This document shows positions 1 through 6,451 of a stretch of DNA of 8,085 nt, piece by piece. Within the stretch, counting starts at the first letter, position 1. Each line of letters opens with the position of its first letter. Origin of the DNA: Acidobacteriaceae bacterium (GTDB taxonomy: Bacteria > Acidobacteriota > Terriglobia > Terriglobales > Acidobacteriaceae); contig JASHVU010000376.1 in NCBI GenBank assembly GCA_030044455.1, forward strand, positions 1 to 8,085. Reading direction: 5' to 3'. A program made the position numbers and the translations under genes. The notes under the pieces were generated by a model. That model had not been told where the DNA came from. It searched no databases and saw only the letters and a program-made list of their open reading frames with translations.

Positions 1-1395
1 ATTGGGGTTTGGTTTTCAAACTGGATGGTTTTTGTGCCGGCTGCGGCCGCCGTTGCCGCGCTCTCAGTTTTCATTTTCATCGTCCATCGTCAGAGCCTGG
101 TTCCGCAGCAACAGGCGCAGATGACGCCTGCGCCCGCCCCGGTGGCGCCTCAACAAATCGAGTCCGGTCCGCCGGCACAAACAAGAGCTGCAACTGCCGA
201 GCCACGAGCGGTCGTCGCAGCGCCTCGGCCGCCAACTGCACCCGACGATCAGAGGAAGGTGGCGATTGCGCCAGCGGGCTTGGCCGGGTTAGCAGGTTCG
301 GCCGAAACAATCCAACCCACTTCAAATCAGCACGCCGCTGGGCAAACCGTCGCCACTGGTAGCCAGTCGGTTCAATCGATACCTTCGCAAAGCGCGTCCA
401 ACTCCTTTATGCCTGCAGCGAACAACGCTGCTATCAGCCAGAATCAACCTTCGCAGCAGGCGGGCGCGCCCCAGAGCGTCTTCCATGGCGGAGCGATCGG
501 CGGAACGGTTCAGTCGCAAAACACCTATAAACAGGCAGAAGCGAATTCGCAGAACCGGGAGCAAGAAAGCGGCGTGCAGCAGACGGCGTCGCAGAGTGTG
601 CAGCTTCAAGCCGAGGCTCCGGCTCCAGCCACAATTGACTCAGCCCAATTAAGCACGATGATCGCCGGCCGGGCCACTTCAAACCTCGGCTTCGTGCAGC
701 AGCCTCTGCCCAGCCGCTTCGCGGTTCTGTCAGCGGCCGCGCGAGGGCCAGTTGTGCTGGCCATTGACACTCATCACGCGGTGTTTGTGAGCAACGATTC
801 AGGCCAGCATTGGAAGACGGTTCGGGCAGTTTGGAAGGGCCGGGCGGTGATGGTGGCAGCCGCCGCTCCGGTCAAGACACTAGCGCTTCAGGAATCGTCC
901 GCGGGCATGGGAGTTATCTCTGGCCCGGGCCGCGGTGCATCGGCCGCAAAAATGGGAGGGACGGTGCTCACTGGCACGGTCACCGACCCATCCGGCGTCG
1001 TGGTGGCGGGAGCAACCATCACAGTCACCGACCCGGAGAGTCACCTTGCGCAAACTACTACCACCGACGCGAACGGCCGCTATATTGTCACGGCCCTCGG
1101 CCCGGGCAGCTATAACGTCGACGCGTCAGCGCCGGGTTTCATGAGCACCCACTTGAGCGGAGTTGCGGTAACAGCTCAAAAGGGAAATATTGCGAACTTC
1201 CTTTTGAGTGTGGGAGCAGCGAGTGAGACGGTGACCGTCGAGGCGTCAGGGGCTTCGGACGAACTTAAGGCTGCTCGAAAGGTGAAAGCTCCAATGGACA
1301 GAGCAAGACAAGCACCCGCTGCGCTTTTTGAGATTGTTACCGATAAAGGTGTTCACTGGACGAGCGCGGACGGAATTACCTGGCAGAGAAAATAG
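1..1395 (+). CDS. Membrane-anchored protein with CarboxypepD_reg-like domain and YCF48/BNR-like tail (5' end missing); probable anti-sigma-factor-like protein
   Basis: The frame is open from base 1 to the TAG at 1393-1395, so the gene probably starts upstream. The ATG at 25 falls at the edge of a membrane helix and has no clear ribosome binding site. Counting from that ATG (456 residues): residues 2-21 are one transmembrane segment ending in HR, and residues 22-225 are a low-complexity Ala/Gln/Pro/Ser linker. Residues 244-275 look like a BNR/YCF48 strand pair (AVFVSNDSGQHWKTV). Residues about 314-410 are a carboxypeptidase-regulatory-like beta-sandwich (GTVTDPSGVVVAGATITVTD, then TTDANGRYIVTALGPGSYNV). 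Residues 434-456 return to a BNR-like end (VTDKGVHWTSADGITWQRK). In Acidobacteriota such tails often follow an N-terminal zf-HC2 anti-sigma domain; that part would lie outside the window, so the role is inferred. The gene converges on the VWFA-related gene with 25 bases between stop codons. The domains are fairly sure, the function is not. Confidence 0.8.
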   Translation: MGVWFSNWMVFVPAAAAVAALSVFIFIVHRQSLVPQQQAQMTPAPAPVAPQQIESGPPAQTRAATAEPRAVVAAPRPPTAPDDQRKVAIAPAGLAGLAGSAETIQPTSNQHAAGQTVATGSQSVQSIPSQSASNSFMPAANNAAISQNQPSQQAGAPQSVFHGGAIGGTVQSQNTYKQAEANSQNREQESGVQQTASQSVQLQAEAPAPATIDSAQLSTMIAGRATSNLGFVQQPLPSRFAVLSAAARGPVVLAIDTHHAVFVSNDSGQHWKTVRAVWKGRAVMVAAAAPVKTLALQESSAGMGVISGPGRGASAAKMGGTVLTGTVTDPSGVVVAGATITVTDPESHLAQTTTTDANGRYIVTALGPGSYNVDASAPGFMSTHLSGVAVTAQKGNIANFLLSVGAASETVTVEASGASDELKAARKVKAPMDRARQAPAALFEIVTDKGVHWTSADGITWQRK

Positions 1396-1397
1396 GA

Positions 1398-1414
1398 AGA
1401 CTGGGAGCCGGTCT
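1398..1414 (-). terminator. Candidate intrinsic terminator of the minus-strand operon, in the convergent gap
   Basis: Bases 1398-1404 (AGACTGG) pair with 1408-1414 (CCGGTCT) to give a 7-bp stem with one G-T wobble and a GAG loop. Read on the minus strand, the hairpin begins six bases after the VWFA-related stop codon and is followed by TCCTATTTTCTCT, a moderately T-rich tract. On the plus strand no T tract follows, so it serves the minus operon better. The stem is short, so this is a moderate call. Confidence 0.4.
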
Positions 1415-1420
1415 CGTGTC

Positions 1421-2479
1421 CTACTGTATGCCTCCCGCCGATGCTTGTGTCGTCGCCGGTGGCGGAGCCGAAGGCTCCGACGGCTGCAGCAGCCTGTATC
1501 CATCACGAGTGCGAATGTGGTATCTCTGCATGTCCTTGCCTGTGAGTTTGACCTGGATGTTGCGCCAGCCGTGGTTTTCGTTGGGCTGAGGATAGTAGCT
1601 GATGGTGTACAGGTGGCCCAGGTCTTCGCGAATTGAAGTGAAGGCCTTTTGCTCGTCGCGCCAGTTGCCGGCAAAATAGGCCTTGCCGCCGGTGGTCTTG
1701 CTCATGCGCGCAAAGGCCGCTGATGATACCGGATCCTCCTGTGCCTGGCGCGTGCTGATGATATAGATAATGGTTCCGGTCGACTCCGCAAGGTCGGCCA
1801 CATCTTCAGGGGGAACGGAGCTGGCGTTGTCGGGGCCATTGGAGAATACGACGATCGCCTTACGTCCTTTCAGCTGGGCCGCATCTTCAACCGTCATCAA
1901 GAGCGAGTTGTAAAGCGCGGCATCGTCGCCTGCCACGGTGCTGCGCACGCCATTCTCGATGTTGTACCGGTCGCCCGTGAGCGTTGCGGCACGCGAAAGG
2001 TTTCTGCTGTAGGAGTAGAACGCCACCTTGGTGGCATCATCCAGCGAGCGCACGAAGTCGGTAATCGCATCCTGCGCAAATACAAAGCCACGATACATAT
2101 AGTTGCTGGTATCGAAGAGAATAAAAACGCTCGAGCCCGCGATCTTTCCCAGTTCCGTGCCGGCTGCGCTTTCGGTGCTCTTCGTTTCAGGTGGTGCGCC
2201 TGCTTCGGGATCAGCTACGCGAACCACCTGGTTTCCCTCTTCGAATGTGGCAATTTTCTCGGGAATCTTGTCTTCGCTGATTGCAAAGTCCTCAGGGCGG
2301 AGACCGGAAATGTAATTCCCCGCGTGGTCGGTCACGGCCACGTTCAGCTGTACCAGCACCACGTTGACTCTGAGGTTCGATGCATCGTTTTGCGCGGCGG
2401 GCCGCGGCTCCGCTCCCACCAACAATAGCAGCGCCGTAAGGATTCCCATGGCGGCGTTGATTCCACATTTCGTCATCAT
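1421..2479 (-). CDS. Secreted VWFA-related protein, acidobacterial type (TIGR03436-like)
   Basis: This is a Sec-exported protein with a von Willebrand factor A-like domain, a fold used for protein-protein binding. I chose the ATG at 2477-2479 (352 residues) because AGGA lies 6 bases upstream (2486-2489); the longer start at 2497 has no visible ribosome binding site. Residues 1-30 form a signal peptide (hydrophobic GILTALLLLVGA, then AEPRPAAQ). Residues about 36-80 are the N-terminal module typical of the family (VAVTDHAGNYISGLRPEDFAI). The vWA domain spans about 115-290, with strand SVFILFDTSNYMY and helix-strand KAIVVFSNGPDN. The family's C-terminal end follows (LYTISYYPQPNENHGWRNIQ, then RTRDGYR) at about 300-340, then a Pro/Ala tail. 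The metal site looks degenerate: DTSNY instead of DxSxS, Ala where Thr is usual (DDAALY), and SNG where DG is usual. It lies 75 bases downstream of the 1039-residue gene on the same strand and is probably co-transcribed. The family call is strong; the binding partner is unknown. Confidence 0.9.
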   Translation of the reverse strand: MMTKCGINAAMGILTALLLLVGAEPRPAAQNDASNLRVNVVLVQLNVAVTDHAGNYISGLRPEDFAISEDKIPEKIATFEEGNQVVRVADPEAGAPPETKSTESAAGTELGKIAGSSVFILFDTSNYMYRGFVFAQDAITDFVRSLDDATKVAFYSYSRNLSRAATLTGDRYNIENGVRSTVAGDDAALYNSLLMTVEDAAQLKGRKAIVVFSNGPDNASSVPPEDVADLAESTGTIIYIISTRQAQEDPVSSAAFARMSKTTGGKAYFAGNWRDEQKAFTSIREDLGHLYTISYYPQPNENHGWRNIQVKLTGKDMQRYHIRTRDGYRLLQPSEPSAPPPATTQASAGGIQ

Positions 2480-2522
2480 CCCGAGTCCTACTCCCATTTA
2501 CCGCGTTCCGAGCGTGTCATTA

Positions 2523-2542
2523 ACTTTGCCACGCGCCAAAGT
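2523..2542 (-). repeat. Small inverted repeat between the two operon genes
   Basis: ACTTTG (2523-2528) and CAAAGT (2537-2542) are perfect 6-bp arms around an 8-base GC-rich loop. The hairpin lies just after the stop of the 1039-residue gene and about 45 bases before the VWFA-related start. No T tract follows on the minus strand, so it is not a clear terminator. It could be an mRNA stability or processing element, or chance. Confidence 0.3.
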
Positions 2543-2554
2543 GAATGGCAAGTT

Positions 2555-5500
2555 CTACTGCCCTGAAACTGCGCCGACAGCCGCTACTCCGATTTTGCCC
2601 TGTTGGAACTCCACCCCCGTTTGTCTCATGGCGCGCAGAATCGCCGGCCAGTCATCAACGTTGGTTGCAAAGATCCTGGTAACCATTTGCCGGGTCAACT
2701 CGGGAACCAGAAGGTTAAGCATCACCGGAGAGTAGCCCTTGTCATCTGCCAGGCGCGCCCAGTAAAGATTCGATGACTCCCATGATTCGCCGAAAAGCCT
2801 GTTTGTGTAGCCGCCTGAGACCGGAAACACTCCGGTCTCAACCAGCGAGGGGGCGTCGCTCTGTTCCATGGCAGGATGAGGGACACCGAAATCTGCCGAG
2901 ATGCGCTCGGGATCGGCGGCCTGCGGATCCTTGTGGGCCAGCTCATCCAGTTCTCTCAGCGCCTTCGTCCGATTGCCGTCCTGCGACGGATATTCTCTGC
3001 GGTAATTGGCGGCCAGGTAGAAGGAGTCTGAGGGTGCGATCTCCATAGCCCACGCCTGTGTTCCCCCCGGCTCGCTGAGCGCCGAATCTATCCTGGCCAG
3101 GCGTCCGGCCGACATATACCTTGCAAAAATGCCGATCAACTCTTCGCGCAATGGAGGGTTTTGTTCTGCGGCGTCCAGCAGTTCTTCGCCGGCGTGCTGA
3201 TAGAGCGCTGCGGCGTGCAGTTCATCGCTGCTTACGTCCCACCAGCGCGGCACCACGCCACTGACCAGCAACTGCGGCGCGGTCTCTCTCCACACCAGCG
3301 CCTGCACGTTGACCGGCGCAATAAAATCCTCCTCCATCTGGGCCAGCGCATAGGGCAGCTCGGCAAGCGATCCCATCAGGTAAGCGCCGCCGCCGGCCGT
3401 TACACCGATGCCTACCAGCTCAGGCGCGCCCCAGATGCGCTGCACGCCGAGCACTGAAAAGGTTGAGAAATCGTGGGAGCGCACAAAGAGCGGATTGTTA
3501 TGCAGCACCTGCGCGCCGGGCGGCTCATAGTAGGCGTAGTTCAGGCCCACCAGCGTATCGCGCAGGAAGGGTGTCAGTTTGCCCCGCGCCGCTTCAAGCT
3601 GTGCCGGTGTTCCAGGGTTGCTGATCACGGCCTTCAGATCGGTGCGTACCTGCAGTTCGGCGTGCCGGCTGGTGTAAATCGCCGGCGACCACGAGGCTTT
3701 TTCGCTGCCCGTAAAAATCGGTCGCGGCAGCTCAAACTCGCGCAGGTTCCCGGCCAGCTCCAGCAGATTATCCTGCGGCTTGCTTCCGTGAGCCAATGCC
3801 TTCAGTCCGTCATAAAGGCCGTACAGTGTATCGAGCGACGCCAGCCGCTGATCTTCGAGCACCGACCGCATTCTGCGCGCCAGCTCTTCGTGCACTCGCT
3901 GACCTTGCGGGGTAGTCTGAGCCGGACCCGCAAGCAGGTCCACAATCTCATCCTGTGTTGAGTCGGCCTTTCCTCCCGCCGCCACAATCACCGCGTTGAG
4001 CGAGGAGCGTGCCGCGTCAAAGAGCTGCTGCCCGGTTCCGAGTGTGGTGAATGGCTGGAGCGCACTCTGCCACGATTGCTCAAGGTTCGGCTTCGCAATC
4101 TGCTCCTGCCTGGCAAGGATCTCCCAAATTCCAATATCGGCCTGAATCGCGCCCAGGGCATTGGAGCGGAAGCTGACATTGGGCAACTTGTCGATAGCGT
4201 CGGCGACAGTGATGAACTGTTTGATTGATTTGTCTGAGAGCTCGGGGAACTCGACAAAGACAGGGTACCAGTTGGCGTAACGCGCAAACCGGTCGGCCAG
4301 TAGCTGCGCCGTTTCTTCTGAGATCCCGGGATCCGGCGCCCGCCTCTCATTGATCGCGCTGAGCATCAGGTAGATCTGCAGCGGACCAGAATCAGTCTCC
4401 ACGTTTGAGAAAGCCACCATATCTTCAAGCAGCCGATCGGGATTCTCGACGCCGTGCGCGCGCCTCGCCCATTCGTGGTGGCTGCTCAGGCCTGAGTCCT
4501 TCTCCAGGATCTCCTTCCACGCAGTCAGGTCGCCGGGTACCTTTGGCTGTCCCTGCGCGTCCCACTCCAACCGCGTTAACAGCAGCAGCAGGTTCGAGTT
4601 TCTGACAAAGACTCCTTCAGATGCCGAGCCGGTGCCGGCAAAGGTTTTGTATGCGGAGTACAGCTGCTTGAGCCGGTTCCCATGCGTCAGGTGCGCCTGC
4701 TGATCCTGGTCGACGCGCGCCACCGCGTCGTAGAACGCGGCCAGCCAGCCGCGGTCTTTGCTCAACAGATTGATTACAAACTCGCCTGGCTCTTTGGGGC
4801 TTGCTCCGGTCAGCTGCTGCCACTCGGTGTTTGCGCCTCCCGGAACCATCACCTGGCCGGAGCGAATGCTAAGCCGTGATCCGTAGAAATCAAGCACAGG
4901 CGCCACCGGCAGCAGCTTCTTCAATCCCGGTGATTGCGCCAATGCGTTCCTGGTTTCGGGGTCGAAATGCGAAAAGGCGGTGTAGAGCCTGTCCATCTGC
5001 CCATCGTGCAGCAGTGCGTCAAGCAGGTCGGGAGATGCGGTCCTGCCCCACGTGGTGGCCTGGGCCCATTCCTTCTGGGTCAGCATCACCGGCGCCTGTG
5101 TTACCGGGAATTCGAAGCTGAAAGGCGCGTGCTGCGCCAGCGACTCTTCGAGCCTGGCCAGCGGGAATCCCGAATCCACTGTCAAAAATGCACGTTCGGG
5201 GTTTGACGTGACCAAAAAAGCGTTTCGCTGGCCGCAGGTGTGTTCGAAACGATAGCCCAACACAACAATCAGCTTGGACGCATCCGCGCAATCGGCGACA
5301 TGGACGGCGCCATCGGGGCCGGTCAGAGCGCGCACCGCACGCGCAAATTCCACGTAACGGGTTAACAAAACCAGATACTCGGTCTCGTGGTTTCCTTCCC
5401 GCCCCCATAGTGTCAGGTTGCGCGCCATCATGGGCAGAACATCTTCGATGCTTGCCTGCTGGCTGATGCCCGCCATGCGCAGAAACGAACGCAGCGGTCC

Positions 5501-5674
5501 CGGAATGGTGGCCGTATCCTGCGCCTGGGCCGGGATCGCCGCCGGCACGTCCACCGGCCGATTACCGCCATCACCGCCCGGCGCGCCGGTTCGTGGCGCA
5601 GCAAATATCGGCAGCAGACCGAGACACGCGATTCCCAATGCGAAAACGGCGAGAGAGCGAAGAGGAAGCTTCAT
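2555..5674 (-). CDS. Large exported protein of unknown family (1039 residues)
   Basis: I do not recognise this protein. The ATG at 5672-5674 was chosen because GGAAGGGG sits 7 bases upstream (5682-5689) and the product then begins with a classical signal peptide: MKLPLR, a hydrophobic core to about residue 20, and probable cleavage near PIFAA at 22-26. An upstream in-frame ATG at 5734 would bury that signal behind 20 residues and has no comparable ribosome binding site. After a Gly/Pro/Ala-rich linker (about 27-55), most of the chain looks alpha-helical and soluble, with many Leu/Ala/Glu/Trp-rich stretches and no second membrane helix. The predicted mature protein has only two cysteines, C129 and C147, compatible with one disulfide. 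A Gly-rich segment (VTAGGGAYLMGS) lies near residue 755-765, and a Trp/Tyr-rich C-terminal region (LFGESWESSNLYWARLADD) at about 960-978. No catalytic motif or TPR consensus is evident. It lies directly upstream of the VWFA-related gene, so the two are probably one operon. The gene is long, intact and very likely real; its function is unknown. Confidence 0.85.
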   Translation of the reverse strand: MKLPLRSLAVFALGIACLGLLPIFAAPRTGAPGGDGGNRPVDVPAAIPAQAQDTATIPGPLRSFLRMAGISQQASIEDVLPMMARNLTLWGREGNHETEYLVLLTRYVEFARAVRALTGPDGAVHVADCADASKLIVVLGYRFEHTCGQRNAFLVTSNPERAFLTVDSGFPLARLEESLAQHAPFSFEFPVTQAPVMLTQKEWAQATTWGRTASPDLLDALLHDGQMDRLYTAFSHFDPETRNALAQSPGLKKLLPVAPVLDFYGSRLSIRSGQVMVPGGANTEWQQLTGASPKEPGEFVINLLSKDRGWLAAFYDAVARVDQDQQAHLTHGNRLKQLYSAYKTFAGTGSASEGVFVRNSNLLLLLTRLEWDAQGQPKVPGDLTAWKEILEKDSGLSSHHEWARRAHGVENPDRLLEDMVAFSNVETDSGPLQIYLMLSAINERRAPDPGISEETAQLLADRFARYANWYPVFVEFPELSDKSIKQFITVADAIDKLPNVSFRSNALGAIQADIGIWEILARQEQIAKPNLEQSWQSALQPFTTLGTGQQLFDAARSSLNAVIVAAGGKADSTQDEIVDLLAGPAQTTPQGQRVHEELARRMRSVLEDQRLASLDTLYGLYDGLKALAHGSKPQDNLLELAGNLREFELPRPIFTGSEKASWSPAIYTSRHAELQVRTDLKAVISNPGTPAQLEAARGKLTPFLRDTLVGLNYAYYEPPGAQVLHNNPLFVRSHDFSTFSVLGVQRIWGAPELVGIGVTAGGGAYLMGSLAELPYALAQMEEDFIAPVNVQALVWRETAPQLLVSGVVPRWWDVSSDELHAAALYQHAGEELLDAAEQNPPLREELIGIFARYMSAGRLARIDSALSEPGGTQAWAMEIAPSDSFYLAANYRREYPSQDGNRTKALRELDELAHKDPQAADPERISADFGVPHPAMEQSDAPSLVETGVFPVSGGYTNRLFGESWESSNLYWARLADDKGYSPVMLNLLVPELTRQMVTRIFATNVDDWPAILRAMRQTGVEFQQGKIGVAAVGAVSGQ

Positions 5675-5722
5675 TACGATGCCCCTTCCGATCAGTTGTA
5701 CCCTGATTGAATTCGAGAGAAA

Positions 5723-5755
5723 TCTATAGTGCAAGTGCGAGGGTTCTACTCCCTC
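5723..5755 (-). promoter_or_regulatory. Candidate promoter and operator of the two-gene operon
   Basis: On the minus strand a TATAGA (5728 down to 5723) could serve as a -10 element, about 50 bases before the ATG at 5674. The matching -35 position holds only a poor hexamer (TAGAAC at 16-base spacing). A perfect inverted repeat, GAGGG-N7-CCCTC (5739-5755), overlaps the -35 position and could bind a dimeric regulator that would assist or block this weak promoter. Both elements are short and their pairing is inferred. Confidence 0.25.
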
Positions 5756-5797
5756 ATTCGGGTTTACCTGTTGGCCGCACCTGCCTTTTATCCCTAA

Positions 5798-5822
5798 TCA
5801 GATGCATTCTGCCTCAGATGCA
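5798..5822. repeat. 9-bp direct repeat upstream of the operon
   Basis: TCAGATGCA occurs at 5798-5806 and again at 5814-5822, a 16-base period. It lies 120-150 bases upstream of the start of the 1039-residue gene. It could be a pair of activator sites, but two short copies may be chance. Confidence 0.3.
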
Positions 5823-5831
5823 GGTTGCCCT

Positions 5832-5864
5832 AAAAAAAAGCCGAAGTGTTGAACTTTGAGCGGC
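5832..5864 (-). terminator. Terminator-like hairpin with T8 tract, minus strand
   Basis: Read on the minus strand, GCCG (5864-5861), a 4-base bulge, then AAGT (5856-5853) pair with ACTTCGGC (5847-5840) across a TCAAC loop. Eight T residues follow immediately (5839-5832). This has the form of a Rho-independent terminator with an asymmetric bulge. It would stop transcripts arriving from the TonB-receptor side before they enter the exported-protein operon. It lies about 760 bases past the receptor stop codon, which is unusually far for that gene's own terminator. Confidence 0.45.
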
Positions 5865-6017
5865 GGCCCGACGAATATCGTGTCGAAAACAGGGCTGCCG
5901 ATTCCAGCGAATGCCTGATGCGCGGCCTCGAGATCATGCGGCCGGGTGATGAATCTTGAATCGTGAGCTTCTTAGACAAAAATAGTAATCGGGCATGAAT
6001 GACTAAGTGAGCAGGAT
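5865..6017. other. Non-coding stretch, possible decayed coding sequence
   Basis: No start-to-stop gene is supportable here. Two stop-bounded frames read like protein: plus-strand frame 5840-5958 (contains NFERRPDEYRVEN) and the overlapping minus-strand frame at about 5802-5972 (contains AFAGIGSPVFDTIFVGPPLK). Neither has a convincing start codon and ribosome binding site, and at most one can be real. A decayed gene remnant is possible; I cannot name a family. Confidence 0.25.
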
Positions 6018-6064
6018 TATAACTCGGCTTCCTCTATTCCTCGCAACAAACAAATGATCTGGAG
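6018..6064 (+). promoter_or_regulatory. Candidate -10 element and ribosome binding site for a small ORF
   Basis: TATAAC (6018-6023) is a 5/6 match to a sigma70 -10 box. The corresponding -35 position, ATGAAT at 5995-6000, is weak (3/6). About 40 bases downstream GGAG (6061-6064) lies 8 bases before the ATG at 6073. Order and spacing suit expression of the small plus-strand ORF, but each element alone is weak. Confidence 0.25.
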
Positions 6065-6077
6065 ACAAACAAATGAT
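6046..6077 (+). repeat. 13-bp tandem direct repeat overlapping a start codon
   Basis: ACAAACAAATGAT is repeated exactly at 6046-6058 and 6065-6077, separated by CTGGAG. Each copy contains an ATG, and the second one is the start of the 84-codon ORF. The first ATG (6055) opens a 13-codon frame ending at 6096, which overlaps the second start. The arrangement suggests local duplication of a translation start, with the ribosome binding site in the spacer. Confidence 0.6.
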
Positions 6078-6327
6078 AAATACGACGTTGGTTGATTGGA
6101 TCTGGTTCGATCCCGCCCGACCTGTGCTTCGCCGAACAGCGCTTCTTGCCCTCAAGTCGCCGAATGCACACCAGGAGGTTCAGAGCAGCATCTGGAGGTT
6201 CTCAACCCGAGGGCGCGACAATGCCGAAAGCTCGCCGTTCCCGATGCGACGAACAGGCAGATTGTCACCCCTTTTTCAAAGCTTTACCAGCGTCTCTCTG
6301 CGCGTTGAAATAGCAATATTTATATAG
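6073..6327 (+). CDS. Possible small hypothetical protein (84 residues), doubtful
   Basis: An ATG at 6073 has GGAG 8 bases upstream and a -10-like TATAAC about 50 bases upstream, and opens an 84-residue frame ending in TAG at 6325-6327. The product has no recognisable domain. It starts MINTTLVDWIWFDPARP, is Arg/Ser-rich in the middle, and ends hydrophobic (VEIAIFI). Two other plus frames of similar length overlap it, and codon use shows no clear coding bias, so the translation could be fortuitous. The ribosome binding site is the main argument for it. Confidence 0.2.
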   Translation: MINTTLVDWIWFDPARPVLRRTALLALKSPNAHQEVQSSIWRFSTRGRDNAESSPFPMRRTGRLSPLFQSFTSVSLRVEIAIFI

Positions 6328-6334
6328 ATATACG
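6305..6334 (+). promoter_or_regulatory. Candidate sigma70-like promoter in an AT-rich patch
   Basis: TTGAAA (6305-6310) and TATACG (6329-6334) are separated by 18 bases inside the most AT-rich patch of the window (AATATTTATATAGATATA, 6315-6332). A start about 7 bases after the -10 box would fall near 6341, at the first base of the inverted-repeat element that follows. The -10 match is only 4/6, so this is tentative. Confidence 0.3.
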
Positions 6335-6341
6335 GCTTGCG

Positions 6342-6451
6342 GCGTTTTAGGAAAAGATGTAATGTCACTCACGGATGTGCAGGGTCGGCGCTCCTTGGGG
6401 TCGCGCTGACTTTGTGGCGTTGGTTTCTCGCTACGATATTTCCTAAAACGC
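6342..6451. repeat. 110-base inverted-repeat element with nested stem (MITE-like or structured RNA)
   Basis: The 13-base arms GCGTTTTAGGAAA (6342-6354) and TTTCCTAAAACGC (6439-6451) are perfect reverse complements. A second stem, GTCGGCGC (6384-6391) with GCGCTGAC (6403-6410, one G-T wobble), is centred within half a base of the outer one and extends outward by six more pairs, mostly wobbles. Between them, GTA (6359-6361) pairs with TAC (6432-6434). The region could fold as one long imperfect hairpin with an 11-base loop. No transposase gene and no clear target-site duplication flank it. It could be a MITE-like relic, a small structured RNA or a processing element downstream of the TonB-receptor gene. 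Confidence 0.55.

Noticed and set aside
9..362. Plus-strand 117-codon frame overlapping the first gene
   Set aside because: It is an alternative frame of the Ala/Gln/Pro linker region, Arg/Cys/Ser-rich, and typical of a frame shadow.
2480..2497. Upstream ATG at 2497 as start of the VWFA-related gene
   Set aside because: No Shine-Dalgarno sequence precedes it, whereas AGGA lies 6 bases before the ATG at 2479, which still gives a complete signal peptide.
3473..3961. Plus-strand 162-codon frame
   Set aside because: It is antisense to the 1039-residue gene, with Arg/Gln/His-rich shadow composition and no ribosome binding site.
5611..5674. Possible lipoprotein signal (ALGIAC) in the 1039-residue protein
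   Set aside because: Gly at the -3 position is atypical for a lipobox and the hydrophobic core continues past the Cys. Signal peptidase I cleavage near FAA fits better.
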